Shown: positions 12,110 to 23,549, counted from the first letter of the stretch. The stretch: DNA of 64,000 nucleotides from Panax quinquefolius (GCA_020205615.1 CM035162.1:45498464-45562463), one strand, 5' to 3'. Made by a program: numbers and translations. Notes: generated by a model not told the origin, from the sequence alone.

Positions 12110-12780
12110 CATTAAAATATAAATTTATTTCTAAAAATTCCAAAATGAGTTTTAAAAATTATTTTAAGTTATAAAAATTAACTTTTAATAATTTGACATA
12201 TTTTTCATTAATATTTATATTTATTTGAATATTAATGATATTTAATTTATTTAATAAGTATATTAAATAAATTGGTTTAAAATGATTTTAATATAATAAA
12301 AATCATTTTAAATGATGATAAAGTGTTTTAAAATATTTTAAGTTATAAAATATGACTTTTAATATTTTGAGGTAAATTTAATTAATAATATAATATTAAT
12401 GATATTAGATTTCTTTAATAGTTATATTAAATAAATGATTTGAAAATGGTTTTATTGGTTTAAAAATCATTTAAAAGTGATATAAGTGATTTAAAAATAT
12501 TTTAAGTTATAATAAATGACTTTTAATATTTTTATGAAAAAATACATTAATATCTCGAATATTAATGATAATTAGTTAAAATGATTTTAAATGTTTTAAA
12601 AATCATTTAAGGGAATATTGAGGATTTAAAAATATTTTGAGTTATTATAAATAACTTTAATATTTTGAAAAGTATTTCATTAATATTTTAATATTATTTA
12701 AATATTAATGATAATGGGATTATTCAGTATTTAAATCATATAAAAATGATTTCAGTATTTGAAAAATTATTATAAAAGAT
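12110..12780 (+). repeat. AT-rich tandem repeats in W LTR
   Basis: Four degenerate units, each containing tttaaaaatattttaagttat followed by gacttttaatattttga and an aatattaatgata segment, with starts near 12161, 12335, 12500 and 12635. Unit length shrinks from about 175 to 135 bp. Confidence 0.6.
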
Positions 12781-15164
12781 AATAATTACTTGAAAATTAT
12801 TATAAGCTTCCGAAAAATATTATGAATGATATTTGAATTATCTAAAATAATATTGAAGCTTTGGAATAGAGTTTGATTGACAATAAACTCGTTTATTATC
12901 TGATAGGGTAATCAAAGCCAAGAATTGAGACCGAAGTCCAACCAGTCTGAACTAGTTAGACCTAACTAGTGTTTGTAGAGGTTATAAACACTGTTGTGAC
13001 TACATGATTATGTGTCTAAGTGATATAATGACTTTAAATGATAGATTTATGTGTTGTGATATGTTATGCTAATTGTGAGACCGATATTATTGATTATAGG
13101 TCTTTCAAACGCAGCTAAGTTATATTGTGTAGTAGTAGTCAACGACGAATGCAAGTTTCTTTAACTCAATCTCGAGTTATTACTTTTCAAATATAGTAGT
13201 GGTTAATTATTGTTGATTATACCACGTCTGAGATTTTTTGTTAATCATTCGCAGTTAGTGCAAGTTCGTTAATTTAAACTAAGTTTTAAATTTCAAAAGT
13301 GTGACTGTTGAATAACTATTGTTGGTTATTCACGTCTATAAGTAATATTGTTGATTGCAAATAGTGCAGTTGATTTCTGTCTATTGTAGAACAGTTTTGA
13401 GCTATGTCTTAGCTAATTTTTTTGGTGAGACAGATATTTGGTGAAACTTGATACATTCTAGTATTTGAACTCAATTGTTATTGAAAGATCAATAACAATT
13501 ATTTCGGCTAGATTGAGATAGAGATTAGATGTTGAAATCATAGTATTTCTTTAAATCCAAACTATATTATTGAATTCTTATGGTAAGACTGAGATGAACA
13601 ACCTTTTTATGTAAAGGGGACTTTGTGGTCGGATATATGGTCGTTGCGCGCATGTTAGTGTTATGCATAATATTGGGTACAACGAAGCTGATCACTTTGT
13701 GTACTTGTGAATGTGTATGATTTAATCTTTATGGTTATCTGATACACCTGGGTAATTCAAAGTTGAACCTTTGATAATTACTCGAGAAGTTCAAGATCCA
13801 TTGTGATCACTCAACATAAAATCTAGAAAATAATCCACTTTGTTATTGTGTAGTATTATCTCTTGATAATCGATTGAATCTTATTGAAACTTCAAAAGTG
13901 TTTTACTCTTTCATCATTGAATTATAGTCTATCAAGAAATTTGATAAAGTTTGTTATTGGTAAATGATTTGTTCAGCTAATTCAAAGTCCTTTGAATCTT
14001 ATTGAAGTTCTATCGAATCGGTAGTCTATTATCCATATCTTTCATTATATGTTTAACTTGCGGAGCAAACTAGTTGTTCACCCTTGCTTTAATATAAGAT
14101 TTCAGCTAAGAACGAAGTAGCAGGAGGGTCAGAAATGGACAAGGGCAAAAGCAAAGTACAGGAGTAGTTAATATAAACTTTAATTTAATATGTTATTTTA
14201 TGTAAACCTTTTTGTATATCTAAAGGTATGCAAGCTATGTTGACGTTAGATAATCTGGGATGATGTTATAAAGATATTAATTAATGATATGTATGTTTAT
14301 ATTCATAAATGAATGGGTAGTTAGATGTTATTTATATGATGGATCGTGAGCACCAAACTCGGGGGTTAGGTAACCCAGATTTGGGGGCGTCACACCGAAT
14401 TTTATGAAATAAAAGTATTCAATTTTTCTTAAAATTATTATTCTATTCCGTAAATGGTTATATTGATAAAAGGTTAAAGTTAAGGGTGATATGTGTAAAT
14501 TATAAAAGTATGACGGAGAATATTCGTTGTGTCGGAGAATATTCGTTTGACCGGAGAATATTCTTTTTGTTGGGAATATTCGTACGACGGTGCAATCATT
14601 GGTGAACCCCATAGAAAGCGACAAAATTAACCTTTTTTAAAAAAAAATAATGACAAGACTTTTACCGTTAAACTGTAGAAATACCTGGTGATAAAAGTAT
14701 AATAATATGTGTTGTTGCACAGTAGCACACAGTATTGCACAGTATCTCTGATTATTAATTCAATTATTATCACAGTATCATCTGCACAATATTTATATTA
14801 TTAAATCAATAATTAACACGACACAGTTACTCATATTATTATTAGCATTATTGACAATATCTAGAAAGTTCTGTCGAGGAAAGGGGTTTGGTTATTTAAT
14901 TGTGTGCTAATAAGGAGAAATTCTTATCGGAAAGCCCCTTCTTTCCTAGGAACGATCTGGTTGTCAATATTGTGAGTTATAATATTAAATTATGAATAAT
15001 TGTTGAAAGATTAAAAATGTGTTGATTGAAGATAAGTGATTTGTGGTCAATATTTATTAAATTTTTGATATAAATAGAGGGGTTTGTCATAAGGCGTTGG
15101 TTGTAAGTTTGACTTATTATTCCATGGGGAGATGTGCTAATTTTTCAGACTGTCGGTTGAAGTT

Positions 15165-15265
15165 TTAATAGTAATCAATATGGACCGTCAGTTGAAGTTT
15201 TAATAGTAAATCAATATGGACCATCCATTTTAATAGTAAATCAATCTGGACCGTCCGTGAATCAA
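15165..15265 (+). repeat. Short tandem repeat in X LTR
   Basis: Three degenerate units of about 40-45 bp containing atatggaccgtc and gttttaatagtaaatcaa. Confidence 0.65.
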
Positions 15266-15542
15266 TTACTATGTAGTCCATTTTCCTATAAATAAAATCT
15301 CATTTCTTCATTATTTCTTACGAATTCACTAAAACTCTAGAGGGAGAAACTATAGAGAGAATAAGAGAGAAATAAGAAGAGTATTCTGCTACTACACTTT
15401 TACAATATCCAATCTCCTACTAAGATATTATGTTTCATATTCGTAAGGCGTATTATTTCTTCCGTATTCGTAAAGGATGTTATTTCTTTTATACTCATAA
15501 GGGTTGACATTCTATTCTGTATTATTCTGTGGGAATATTCTT

Positions 15543-15866
15543 TCTACGCGGATTACCATATGCATGGTGAATAACCCTTTGTATTCATTCTTTATTAATC
15601 GGTGGAATAACATGTCTACGCGGATTACCACATGCATGGTGAATAACCCTTTGTATTTATTCTTTATTAATACGTGGGTATAACATGTCTACACGGATTA
15701 CCGCATGCCTGGTGAATAACTCTTCATATTCATTCTTTGTTAATATGTGGATATAACCTATCTACGTGGATTATCGCATGCCTGGTGAATAATCTTTCGT
15801 ATTCAATCTTTATTAAATTATGACAATGATTTGTCTACGCTGATTACCGCATGACGAGTGAAAATC
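15543..15866 (+). repeat. 73-bp tandem repeat, about 5 units
   Basis: Units start with tctacgcggattacc at 15543, 15615, 15688, 15761 and 15834, so the period is 72-73 bp. Each contains gcatgcctggtgaataac followed by tattcattctttatta. The last unit is partial. The inverted X copy at 4054-7469 lacks this array. Confidence 0.85.
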
Positions 15867-15960
15867 CATTTGTAGTTTCGTATATTCTTTCATACTCGTA
15901 TGAGATATCATTTCTTTTGTACTCATCAAAGGGTATCGTTTTCTTTTGTATTCTCCATTT

Positions 15961-16050
15961 ATGGGTACTATTCATACCGGAGTACTATTTATCCAGGGTA
16001 CTATTCATTTGGGGTACTTTGCATGATGGGGTACTATTCATTTGGGTACT
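15961..16050 (+). repeat. gggtactattcat minisatellite
   Basis: Six or so degenerate copies of a 15-20 bp unit based on gggtactattcattt. A shorter version is at 180-225 in the left X copy. Confidence 0.8.
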
Positions 16051-16261
16051 ATTCATGACAAAATTGGTTTCTTTTCTGTCTAAATTATTTTTGATACATG
16101 AATATCATTCTTAAATTTTACTCCACAATTGGTGATCATGTTGACAATTTGGATATTCTTAAACTCTGGATAAATTAAATTATAAATCTCTAATATTTAT
16201 CCTTGATTTCACTTGATTCATTTTTATATCATTGGCATCATCCCCATGCTTATATTATGCT

Positions 16262-16700
16262 GAAAGTTATCTTTGGCTCGTAGTGCAAAGATGAAATGTT
16301 AATTGGAATGATTATGTCCAAAAATTGTGTATTGGTATAATCATGACCAAAATTGTTTATTGGTATAATCATGATCATTGGGGTTACAGTTGTATGACTT
16401 AGGCCCGTAGTGCAAAGATGGGCTGTTGATTATTGATTTTACAGTTTTATATTTTTGGCCCGTAGTGCAAAGATGGACTGTTGATTATTGGTTTTACAGT
16501 TGAACATCTTTGGCCCGTAGTGCAAAGATAGACAATTGATTGATATGATCATAACCATTGATATTATAGTTGAATATCTTTGGCACGTAGTGCAAAGATA
16601 TATAATTGGTTGGTTTATCATGACCATTGTTGTTACATTTGAATGTCTTTAGTGTAGGGTGTAAAGACGATATGATTATTGAGTGTCTTTAGCCTTTGTG
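16262..16700 (+). repeat. Hairpin array in X LTR
   Basis: Tandem units with ATCTTTG...CAAAGAT arms (for example 16506-16529). At 16645-16668 the arms are GTCTTTA and TAAAGAC: two positions changed in each arm and both remain paired. Confidence 0.75.
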
Positions 16701-17054
16701 ACAAGGAGAAACTATTGATTTACATTATTATAAATATGAATTGTGAATACAACTAAAATCTTTGGTGGTTCAGGTGAAGACAGGTGATGAAAGTTCTTTT
16801 TATCTTGGGTACAACAAAGAATAATTGATGGGTATTATAGGAATGAAATAGTAATGATGGACTTTTAATGTGGAGGAGATAGTAGACATTATGTTCTACT
16901 TGACTCTTCTAATGGATTGTTGATTCCGCTGTAAATATGGTTGAACAATTTTATCGTCTACCATATGTTGTAAATATCTGATTTATTACTGATGAAGGTT
17001 ATTGATAATTTAATTATCTTTAGTCATAATATTATTTACTGGGCTATTTGTGAT

Positions 17055-17441
17055 TGTTAGTTCCCGAAGGCACAATAGTTATCTAGAAGGGGTGGTTGAA
17101 TAGATATTTAAAAAATCTTTTCGTTTTAACTTGTTAGTTGATAATGATTAAAACTTAGCAGAATTAATATTTGTTTTAATCTTCCTTAAGATAGTGAGTT
17201 TACAAGAGTGAGGCAGTTATAGCAGTTATAGCAAGAATGTAATAGACACAGTCGTTTTAAGTGGTTCAGAGCATTTAAAGCTCCTAGTCCACTCTTCTAC
17301 TCCTCGAGTAGGAAATCCACTAAGAATGGCTTTTACACTTTCTTAATCATTATTGCATTTCTTCTAGACCGGCGTGATCTTGAGACCCATTCCACATTTT
17401 TGGAGATATATCTTCAAACAAAACGGTAGGGCTCGATGCTT
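17055..17441 (-). repeat. Copia 3' LTR, outer part
   Basis: It matches 51510 to about 51843 and then about 52401-52450 of the other LTR; roughly 560 bp in between (51841-52401) are missing here. It is interrupted after gctcgatgctt by the Athila-like element and resumes at 41561. Confidence 0.85.
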
Positions 17442-18933
17442 ATACGGGTAAAATCTATATACACACAACAAATATAATAGTAATAAGTAAAAGTATCGTT
17501 CCCTCGGAGACTTAGCAAGAAATTAACCTCGCAACTACCAATCTTCTATTAATCCTAATTTTATTAAACTAATCAATTTCGGTTTATAGCAAAAATATTA
17601 AAATTATTAAAATCAACTAAATACCAACAAACCCTAAACCGAATTTTCAAACAAATATTGGAGAATTAGGCTTGTAACTTCACTCTAAGCATCCCTCTGA
17701 TTATTATTCCCTTATTCCAGTTTAATCCACTATCTCAGTTTATTAATCAAGAACACATAAATAGTATTAACCACCTCTCGATGCATTAACACAGTATTAA
17801 CCCAAATCCATAATTAAGATAGAATTAAGTTAAACACCTTAATCAATCAACTCACTATATCTCTATGTGAATTCTAATTAAATAAGGTTTAAGTTCAAGT
17901 TCTCTTCATGATTACATGCGATGTCAAGCATATCTCTACCCTAACATACATCAAGATTTTGTTCATTCACATAAATCAAGAACACATGCTATATTAATTA
18001 AGTCTAGATTCATATTTCATCTCTCGAATTCATACAAATCCACATAAAATTGTTGATCAGGCAATTCATAAATTCAAGCTCAAATTAAAATAGATAAACT
18101 GCATAATAGCTTTATTAAACTGAAAACTGGGGTTACATAATCATTGTTCCACTTAAAGATCCATTATAAGCCTAATTAGTAATTTAATTCATAGCTAATA
18201 AATTAAATACTGAATAAATAAAAGAAAACATCATCCCAATTATAGAATATTGAAATTAGAGGAGAATAGTAATACACCACCCTTCTCGCCCTTCAATTCT
18301 GAAATCTTCATGAAATTATTCTTCATCTTCGTTCCTCCAAGCTCTTGCTCTTCAATCTCGTTCTCGAAGTGTGTCTAGATAGCTCCATTATTCCACACTT
18401 AGCCTTAAAGTAGTCTCAGCTCAACTCCATACATAAATCCTAATCCAACTCTAACTCTCCCCATGTGCAAATCTAAATCCTTTGCAACATCCACCACTCA
18501 ATGGTCAAAGACTCCCACAAAATAAACTAACAACCTCCCCACACTCCTATTATGATCACATTACATATAGAATTAATAGTTCCAAACACAACCCAACTTC
18601 CAGCACAAAATCAATTTTCCTCAACAAAAAGTGTCGACACAGCACGCCCCGTGCTGCACAACACACGCCGAAAGCGCGCCCCGCGCTATCGCCCCAGGAG
18701 ATTGTTTACGCCCTGCACACCCCATGCCACATTCCTATGCATCACAGCGCGGTCCGCGCTATGTAGTCAAAAACTCCAGAATTACTCGTAATCTCCTTCC
18801 AATTGTAACATTTTGATAGGCCCATGGATTATCCTGCAACAAGCAACCCATCAAAAGTAATATGAAATTACCAAAAACTAACAATATATCAAGCTAAATG
18901 AACATAAATCGTAGGTTAAAATCCTACTCATCA
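17442..18933 (-). repeat. Athila 3' LTR
   Basis: The inner boundary is TACTCATCA (minus TGATGAGTA) next to a polypurine-like aattcctccaaac (18934-18946). The outer end should read TGTTGAGTAAAA as at 40053 but reads atacgggtaaaa, so a few bases are lost or changed. A segment at 18625-18745 differs strongly from the partner LTR while the flanks match closely. Short open frames across 18482-18816 are chance. Confidence 0.85.
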
Positions 18934-20015
18934 AATTCCTCCAAACTTGAACATTGTTTGTCCTCGAGCAAAATGCAATGCAATGTACTAACAACTAAAC
19001 TACGACTCCAGAATTAAGACAGTAAAGATGATTTACTCATACGGCCTCAGAAAAACTAGTAAACATGTCAACACTTCATATCAAAATCAATCTGCAGTTA
19101 CTATCAATCCTTACATCTTACCATGTTATCACTAATACAATGTGTGTGTGTGTGTGTGCAACACCCATGCTAACTGATATCGAATCAAATTCAATTACAT
19201 AACCAGTTTCTTATCAGGAATCATATAGCATAAACTAAAAAATTTCAAAAACAAACAAGTTCTAGCTTAGCTCAAACAATTACCAAGATTCAGGTTCTGA
19301 AAAGGGTATTCATGCTCACTTCTTTTGTGTGTTTTTTTTTTCATTGACGGGGGCTCTTTGCCCTTATTTTTCTGTCTTTTCTTTTTTTCATTTTTTTTAG
19401 ATAGATGGTTGGTGAGTGCGTTTTACGCTCCATCTCACGCTTGTGTTTATGGGGAGTATTTCTTCTTAACCCACCACAAGACTCAACTTGGTTCATTTCT
19501 TTTTCTCTTTTTTTTTAGAACTTATATACCCCCTATCTTCCCCCAAACTTTAGATTCATGCCTAATTTTAGCTTTCACTGCCTATCTTTGTCACTTTCTT
19601 GATTATACTAGCAATATCCTTTAGACACTCTTTATGTAACAATTTGAACTAATCCATTAGCACATATGTTATTAAGGTGCTACCCGTATTATACTAGCTT
19701 CAATCAGAACAAGATCCACATCATAATAGAAATTGCATCAAGATTCTCATACTAAATCATGAACTTGTTTACATAATTTCAATTTCATCATTGGCCAAGA
19801 ATCACAAATATAACCTAATAATTGGATTCATGCAAACTATATGCAAATATTTTTGTTGTTTTATTTTATATTTTTTTTAGATAAGATAACATGAATACGA
19901 CAATTATAAATGACTAAAGAACATGAAACATAATCGCCCAAACTTAAATCAAGTAATGACCTCATTACGACAAAATAATTCAAAATAAAAGTATGAGGCC
20001 TTCCCTGAAAACGAG
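18934..20015 (-). other. Athila 3' untranslated region
   Basis: Noncoding stretch between the extra ORF and the 3' LTR. It contains a (TG)9 run at 19141-19158, several poly-T tracts (19325-19520) and cccccaaac-type tracts. I see no supported gene in it. Confidence 0.6.
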
Positions 20016-21100
20016 TCACTGCTCGTCGTCGTCCGACGGAGGATATGCAGGCAAATTAGGAGGAATGGGCATGACTACTGGAGGTGCAGTTGGATTGCAG
20101 TGGGAAAATGCATCAGCAAGCATGTTGAAGGCATTAGCATTATACTGATTCATTAGATCTTGACGCTGGGCCAACCATAGAAATTGATTCCTTGAAGCCC
20201 TCGTTGGTGGCTCATGCCTTGGTTCCGCTGCAACTGTGGGTGAGGGTTGTCGGATAATAATATAGCCTTCTCCACGTGGATGTGATCTTGCCCCATCCCA
20301 TGCCTTATACTTCTCAATTATTGCATGATCAATGATTGCCATGGGGTGTTGGATAGGTTCAGAAGGTTGCCACAGCACTCCAGCTTTAAGGCACAAGGCA
20401 GTGATTAAGAATCCATGCAACAAACCTCCCGTAGTGCTCCCGCGTAACACCCGATCAATGGACTCTTGAATACACTCCCCCACATCAACATTATAGAACG
20501 CAATTGAGTTGTCCACATGGAAATGGTGATGAACAATACCATACAATAGCCGAGCTCGTGCCTTAGTGACATCGGTCTGATGGCGAGTTGGCATTAAACG
20601 GGCACACAAAAATGCATACCAAGCTTTTCCATATCGACTAAGTGCAGAGTGGGGAAAACTTATCTTTTCATTTGTTCTGGTTTGAATTACCCATTGAGTA
20701 CCCGATTTGCATAGTCTAACAATCAACTCTTCTAACTCGGGCAATCCATATTCATATCTGTCATCTTGTGGTGTCTCTAACCCAAAATACTCATTGATAG
20801 CATCAGCGTGAAACGCCACCGGTTTCCCACAGACCATGACTACGTGATTGACATGTTCCATTGTGTTAGCGTAAAACTCTTTCACTATGTTGATTGCTGC
20901 TGGAAGTGGTTGTTCAACCAACTGAAACCAATTCCTCTCAACAATTTGCAAAGCCATGTTGCCATACGTTCGAGAACCAATGTTTTCTTGTCAATGGTTG
21001 ACTTGAATCGGTGAGCGGCCTTCTCAATAACAAACCTTGTGTGATCATATTGAGGCCGAGTAGTGGAGGAGGATGGGCGTTGTCTTTTGTTGGAAGACAT
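20016..21100 (-). pseudogene. Athila extra ORF, putative plant transposon protein
   Basis: Minus-strand ORF in the env-like position downstream of pol. The start used is MSSNKRQRPSSS at 21100, whose basic, Ser-rich leader continues to KTLVLER, after which a frameshift (about 20950-20975) is needed to enter the 313-residue frame ending at 20016. That frame carries the words WFQLVEQPLPA, VKEFYAN, KAWYAFLCARLMPT and SIDRVLRGSTTGGLLHGFLI, typical of the putative plant transposon protein domain found in Athila-like and related plant elements. The C-terminus is Pro-rich and acidic (ends DDDEQ). No signal peptide or clear membrane span is seen, so a true envelope role is not supported. Function unknown. 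Confidence 0.75.
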
Positions 21101-22179
21101 GGTAGTTTGTGGGGTGAGTAGTATCAAAAAGTTGGTTCAAGACTTTTATCGAACAAGTATGAAGCGACCTTTGAGTTTTTCCCCACAATTGGTATGTTGT
21201 GGTATCTTGCTACCCAAATTGTGAAAACACACACCCAATAATGAAATTGTTAAACTTATTTGGTATCAAGAATAGAGAAGATGATTGAGCAAGAAGTAAG
21301 TTGTTCCTCCCTTGAATAGTTGTGTATTCCTCGTTGGATTGGTGTCCGCAATTGAAAGAGTTTATGCACGGAATGAGTTTGATGCAGAATTGGAGTGTAG
21401 TGTGTACAATTGATATGAATGTGATATATATATAGTTGGGGTTCATGTAGGAGATGGACAACCAACGTGGGTTGGAAGATGGAATGTGAGTGGGTGTAAT
21501 GGGAATAGAATTTGAAAAGGAGAAGGATTGATGGGGTGTTGCCATTAGTGTTGGAGTTATGGAGTGTTGGAAGTTGAAGTGGTTTAGAAGAAGTGGATGA
21601 ATTTAATTTGGTGAAGGAGAGACAAGGTGGGAGTTATGGTTGAGGACACGTCGTTTAATGCAATTAGGCGCCTGGAAATCGATCGCAGCGCAGCCCGCGC
21701 TGCAACAAAGGTGTAAGTAGCGCGCCCCGCGCTAGGAGGTCAGGGAGTTTATGGCATGATAGCGCGTCCCGCGCTAAGTAAAGCACTTGGAGAGGGTAGT
21801 CCGTGCTAGTGGGTCAGTGGGAAGAGGATCCATGCGTGCGCCAGGTTATTATGAAGGGCACGCCCAAAGATCTGCGACTTCAAATGATGGCGCGGATCAT
21901 ACTGTTGCATGGCATGAAGGAATGGGCTTGTAGCGCGCCTCGCACTAAGCATGTATAATGGACAGCGCGGCCCGTACCATGAGGTCAGTGACTTTTTTTT
22001 TCGGACTTCCTTCTTCAACTTGCGAATCATTCAGAATTGACGTAAAAATTCTACGAAAGCAAATACTTAGATTAGACTACAAATTATCTTATAAAGAAAA
22101 GTTAAAAGAGAAAAAGTGTAGAACTTGGGTTGCCTCCCAAGTAGCGCTAGTTTTAACGTCGTAAGCCCGACGGTGCCTC
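21101..22179 (-). other. Athila pol-extra ORF spacer with GC palindromes
   Basis: About 1.1 kb between integrase and the extra ORF. Its middle (21675-21980) is strikingly GC-rich with repeated palindromes, described separately. A 111-residue open frame at 21210-21545 (minus) is not recognisable and probably chance. Confidence 0.6.
21684..21980. repeat. GC palindrome cluster (TAGCGCG...CGCGCTA)
   Basis: Palindromes with 7-bp arms: 21685-21703 (GCAGCGC/GCGCTGC), 21718-21734 (TAGCGCG-CCC-CGCGCTA) and 21760-21776 (TAGCGCG-TCC-CGCGCTA). Decayed versions are at 21790-21812, 21931-21947 and 21963-21980. Several are followed within about 8 bp by GGTCAG, so the repeating unit is larger than the palindrome. 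Related palindromes sit in the LTRs at 18673-18687, 18746-18760 and 41368-41384. Confidence 0.85.
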
Positions 22180-23510
22180 TTAGGTCACTGAGCATTGGCG
22201 AGGGTAATGTTGACAGCATCCCAGTTTGAATCTCCACCCCAGTAATGTTTTATCCGTTGACCATTGACCTTGAATGTCTCCAATGGATTTCGACTGTAGA
22301 GTTCGATTTCGACTGTAGAGTTCGATTGTGCCATGTGGGAACACTGTTTTGATGGTGAATGGTCCCGACCACCTTGACTTAAGCTTTCCGGGGAACAATC
22401 ACAATCGTGAGTTGAAAAATAGTACTGATTACCCCGGCTCAAAAGTTCGGTGAATAATTTTCTTGTCGTGCCATTTCTTGACATTCTCCTTGTATAGTTT
22501 AGCGTTCTTGTATGCCCGAAGTCGAAATTCATCGAGCTCGTTTAGTTGTAGTAGCCTCTTTTCACCCACAGCTGCTTGATCAAAGTTCAGTTTTTGAATG
22601 GCCCAATAGGCCTTGTGTTGTAGTTCGACTGGCAGGTGACAAGCCTTTTCGTACAGTAGTTGATATGGTGACATCCTGATTGGTGTCTTATAAGTAGTCT
22701 GGTATGCCCATAATGCATCATCTAACCGGAGCAACCAATCCTTTCTATTCGGGTTCACCACTTTTTCCAGAATTTTCTTTACCTCTCTGTTCGACACTTC
22801 AGCTTGCCCACTAGTTTGGGGATGAAAAGTCGTCGCCACCTTGAGGATACTTTGCCAAGAGAGCTGTAAACGATTTGTTGCAGAAGTGACTACCTTTATC
22901 ACTTATAATGGCTCTCGGCGTGCCAAACCTCGTAAAAATGTTTTTCTGCAAGAATTTGAGCACCACCTTGGCATCGTTACTCGGTAGTGCTACTGCTTCC
23001 ACCCACTTTGACACATAATCCACTGCAAGCAAAATATACTGATTGGAAAATGAGGAAGGGAATGGCCCCATGAAATCGATGCCCCATACATCAAAAATAT
23101 CAACTTCTAAGATAGTTTGGAGTGGCATCTCATTCCTTTTTGATATGTTGCCCACTCGTTGACATCTATCACAAGTTATAACAAATTGATGGGCGTCTTT
23201 AAATAGCGTGGGCCAATAAAACCCTGCTTGAAGGACTTTTATTGCTGTTCTTTCACTACCATAGTGTCCCCCATACGCCGACGAATGGGCATTCATGCAA
23301 TATACTATGTACCTCGCTATAAGGCACACACCTTCTAATCATCTTGTCTGCGCACTGTTTGAATAGGTATGGCTCATCCCACATATACCATTTGACATCA
23401 TGAATGAACTTCTTCTTTTGTTGTCTTGTAAGATCAGAGGGGAGCATGTTGCTCACTAAATAGTTCGCGAAGTCCGTGTACCATGGAAATTCTGCATTTA
23501 ACCCAAACAA
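22180..23510 (-). pseudogene. Athila integrase, broken
   Basis: Minus-strand integrase in at least four overlapping frames. In order: a zinc-binding region whose His pair lies near 23275-23310 and whose Cys pair is in CDRCQRV; the catalytic core with GIDFMGPF (first Asp), ISDKGSHF (second Asp) and [10 protein letters not shown] (Glu), so the DDE residues are all still readable; then the C-terminal domain with KLKSRWSGPFTI. Frameshifts lie near 23300, 22860 and 22400. It follows RNase H directly and would insert the cDNA into chromosomal DNA; here it cannot be made. Confidence 0.85.
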
Positions 23511-23549
23511 TTGCTCATCCGGGAATAACTCGTTGATGACACACTTGTC

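Larger units (their letters stand above)
10174..14394 (+). mobile_element. W-family 3' LTR, 4.2 kb
   Basis: It starts TGAGGACCCGGAATTTTTAA directly after a polypurine tract and ends TTGGGGGCGTCACA at 14394, the same 3' end as the Tekay-like LTR at 30266. Landmarks shared with the other LTR families are the gatgaacaacctttttat element (near 13590) and the box ggagcaaactagttgttcaccc (near 14060). It holds a telobox cluster (10344-10630) and AT-rich tandem repeats (12110-12780). No coding sequence is supported. It is the right end of an element whose interior is mostly deleted. Confidence 0.75.
14395..17054 (+). mobile_element. X-family LTR, 5' part (split by Copia)
   Basis: It begins CCGAATTTTATGAAATAAAAG, the X LTR start minus its first nine bases (TGTAAGACC), directly after the W LTR end. 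It contains the GAATATTCG-type repeats, a stretch resembling a transcribed leader (near 15300-15400), 73-bp tandem repeats and the hairpin array. It continues at 52989 after the Copia insertion: left flank tttgtgat, right flank gtgctcaccc, matching the uninterrupted tgtgctcaccc near 1258. Neither end is flanked by a primer site or a polypurine tract, which suggests a solo LTR. Confidence 0.8.

Noticed and set aside
18482..18816. Three overlapping open frames of 61-94 codons
   Set aside because: They lie inside the Athila 3' LTR, overlap in all phases, follow the GC-rich segment and are not kept in the partner LTR.
19325..19624. 99-codon Phe-rich open frame
   Set aside because: Produced by poly-T tracts of the Athila 3' untranslated region, antisense to the element; no family resemblance.
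20016..21100. Genuine envelope gene of an Athila endogenous retrovirus-like element
   Set aside because: No signal peptide, transmembrane segment or cleavage site visible; the sequence fits the putative plant transposon protein domain instead.
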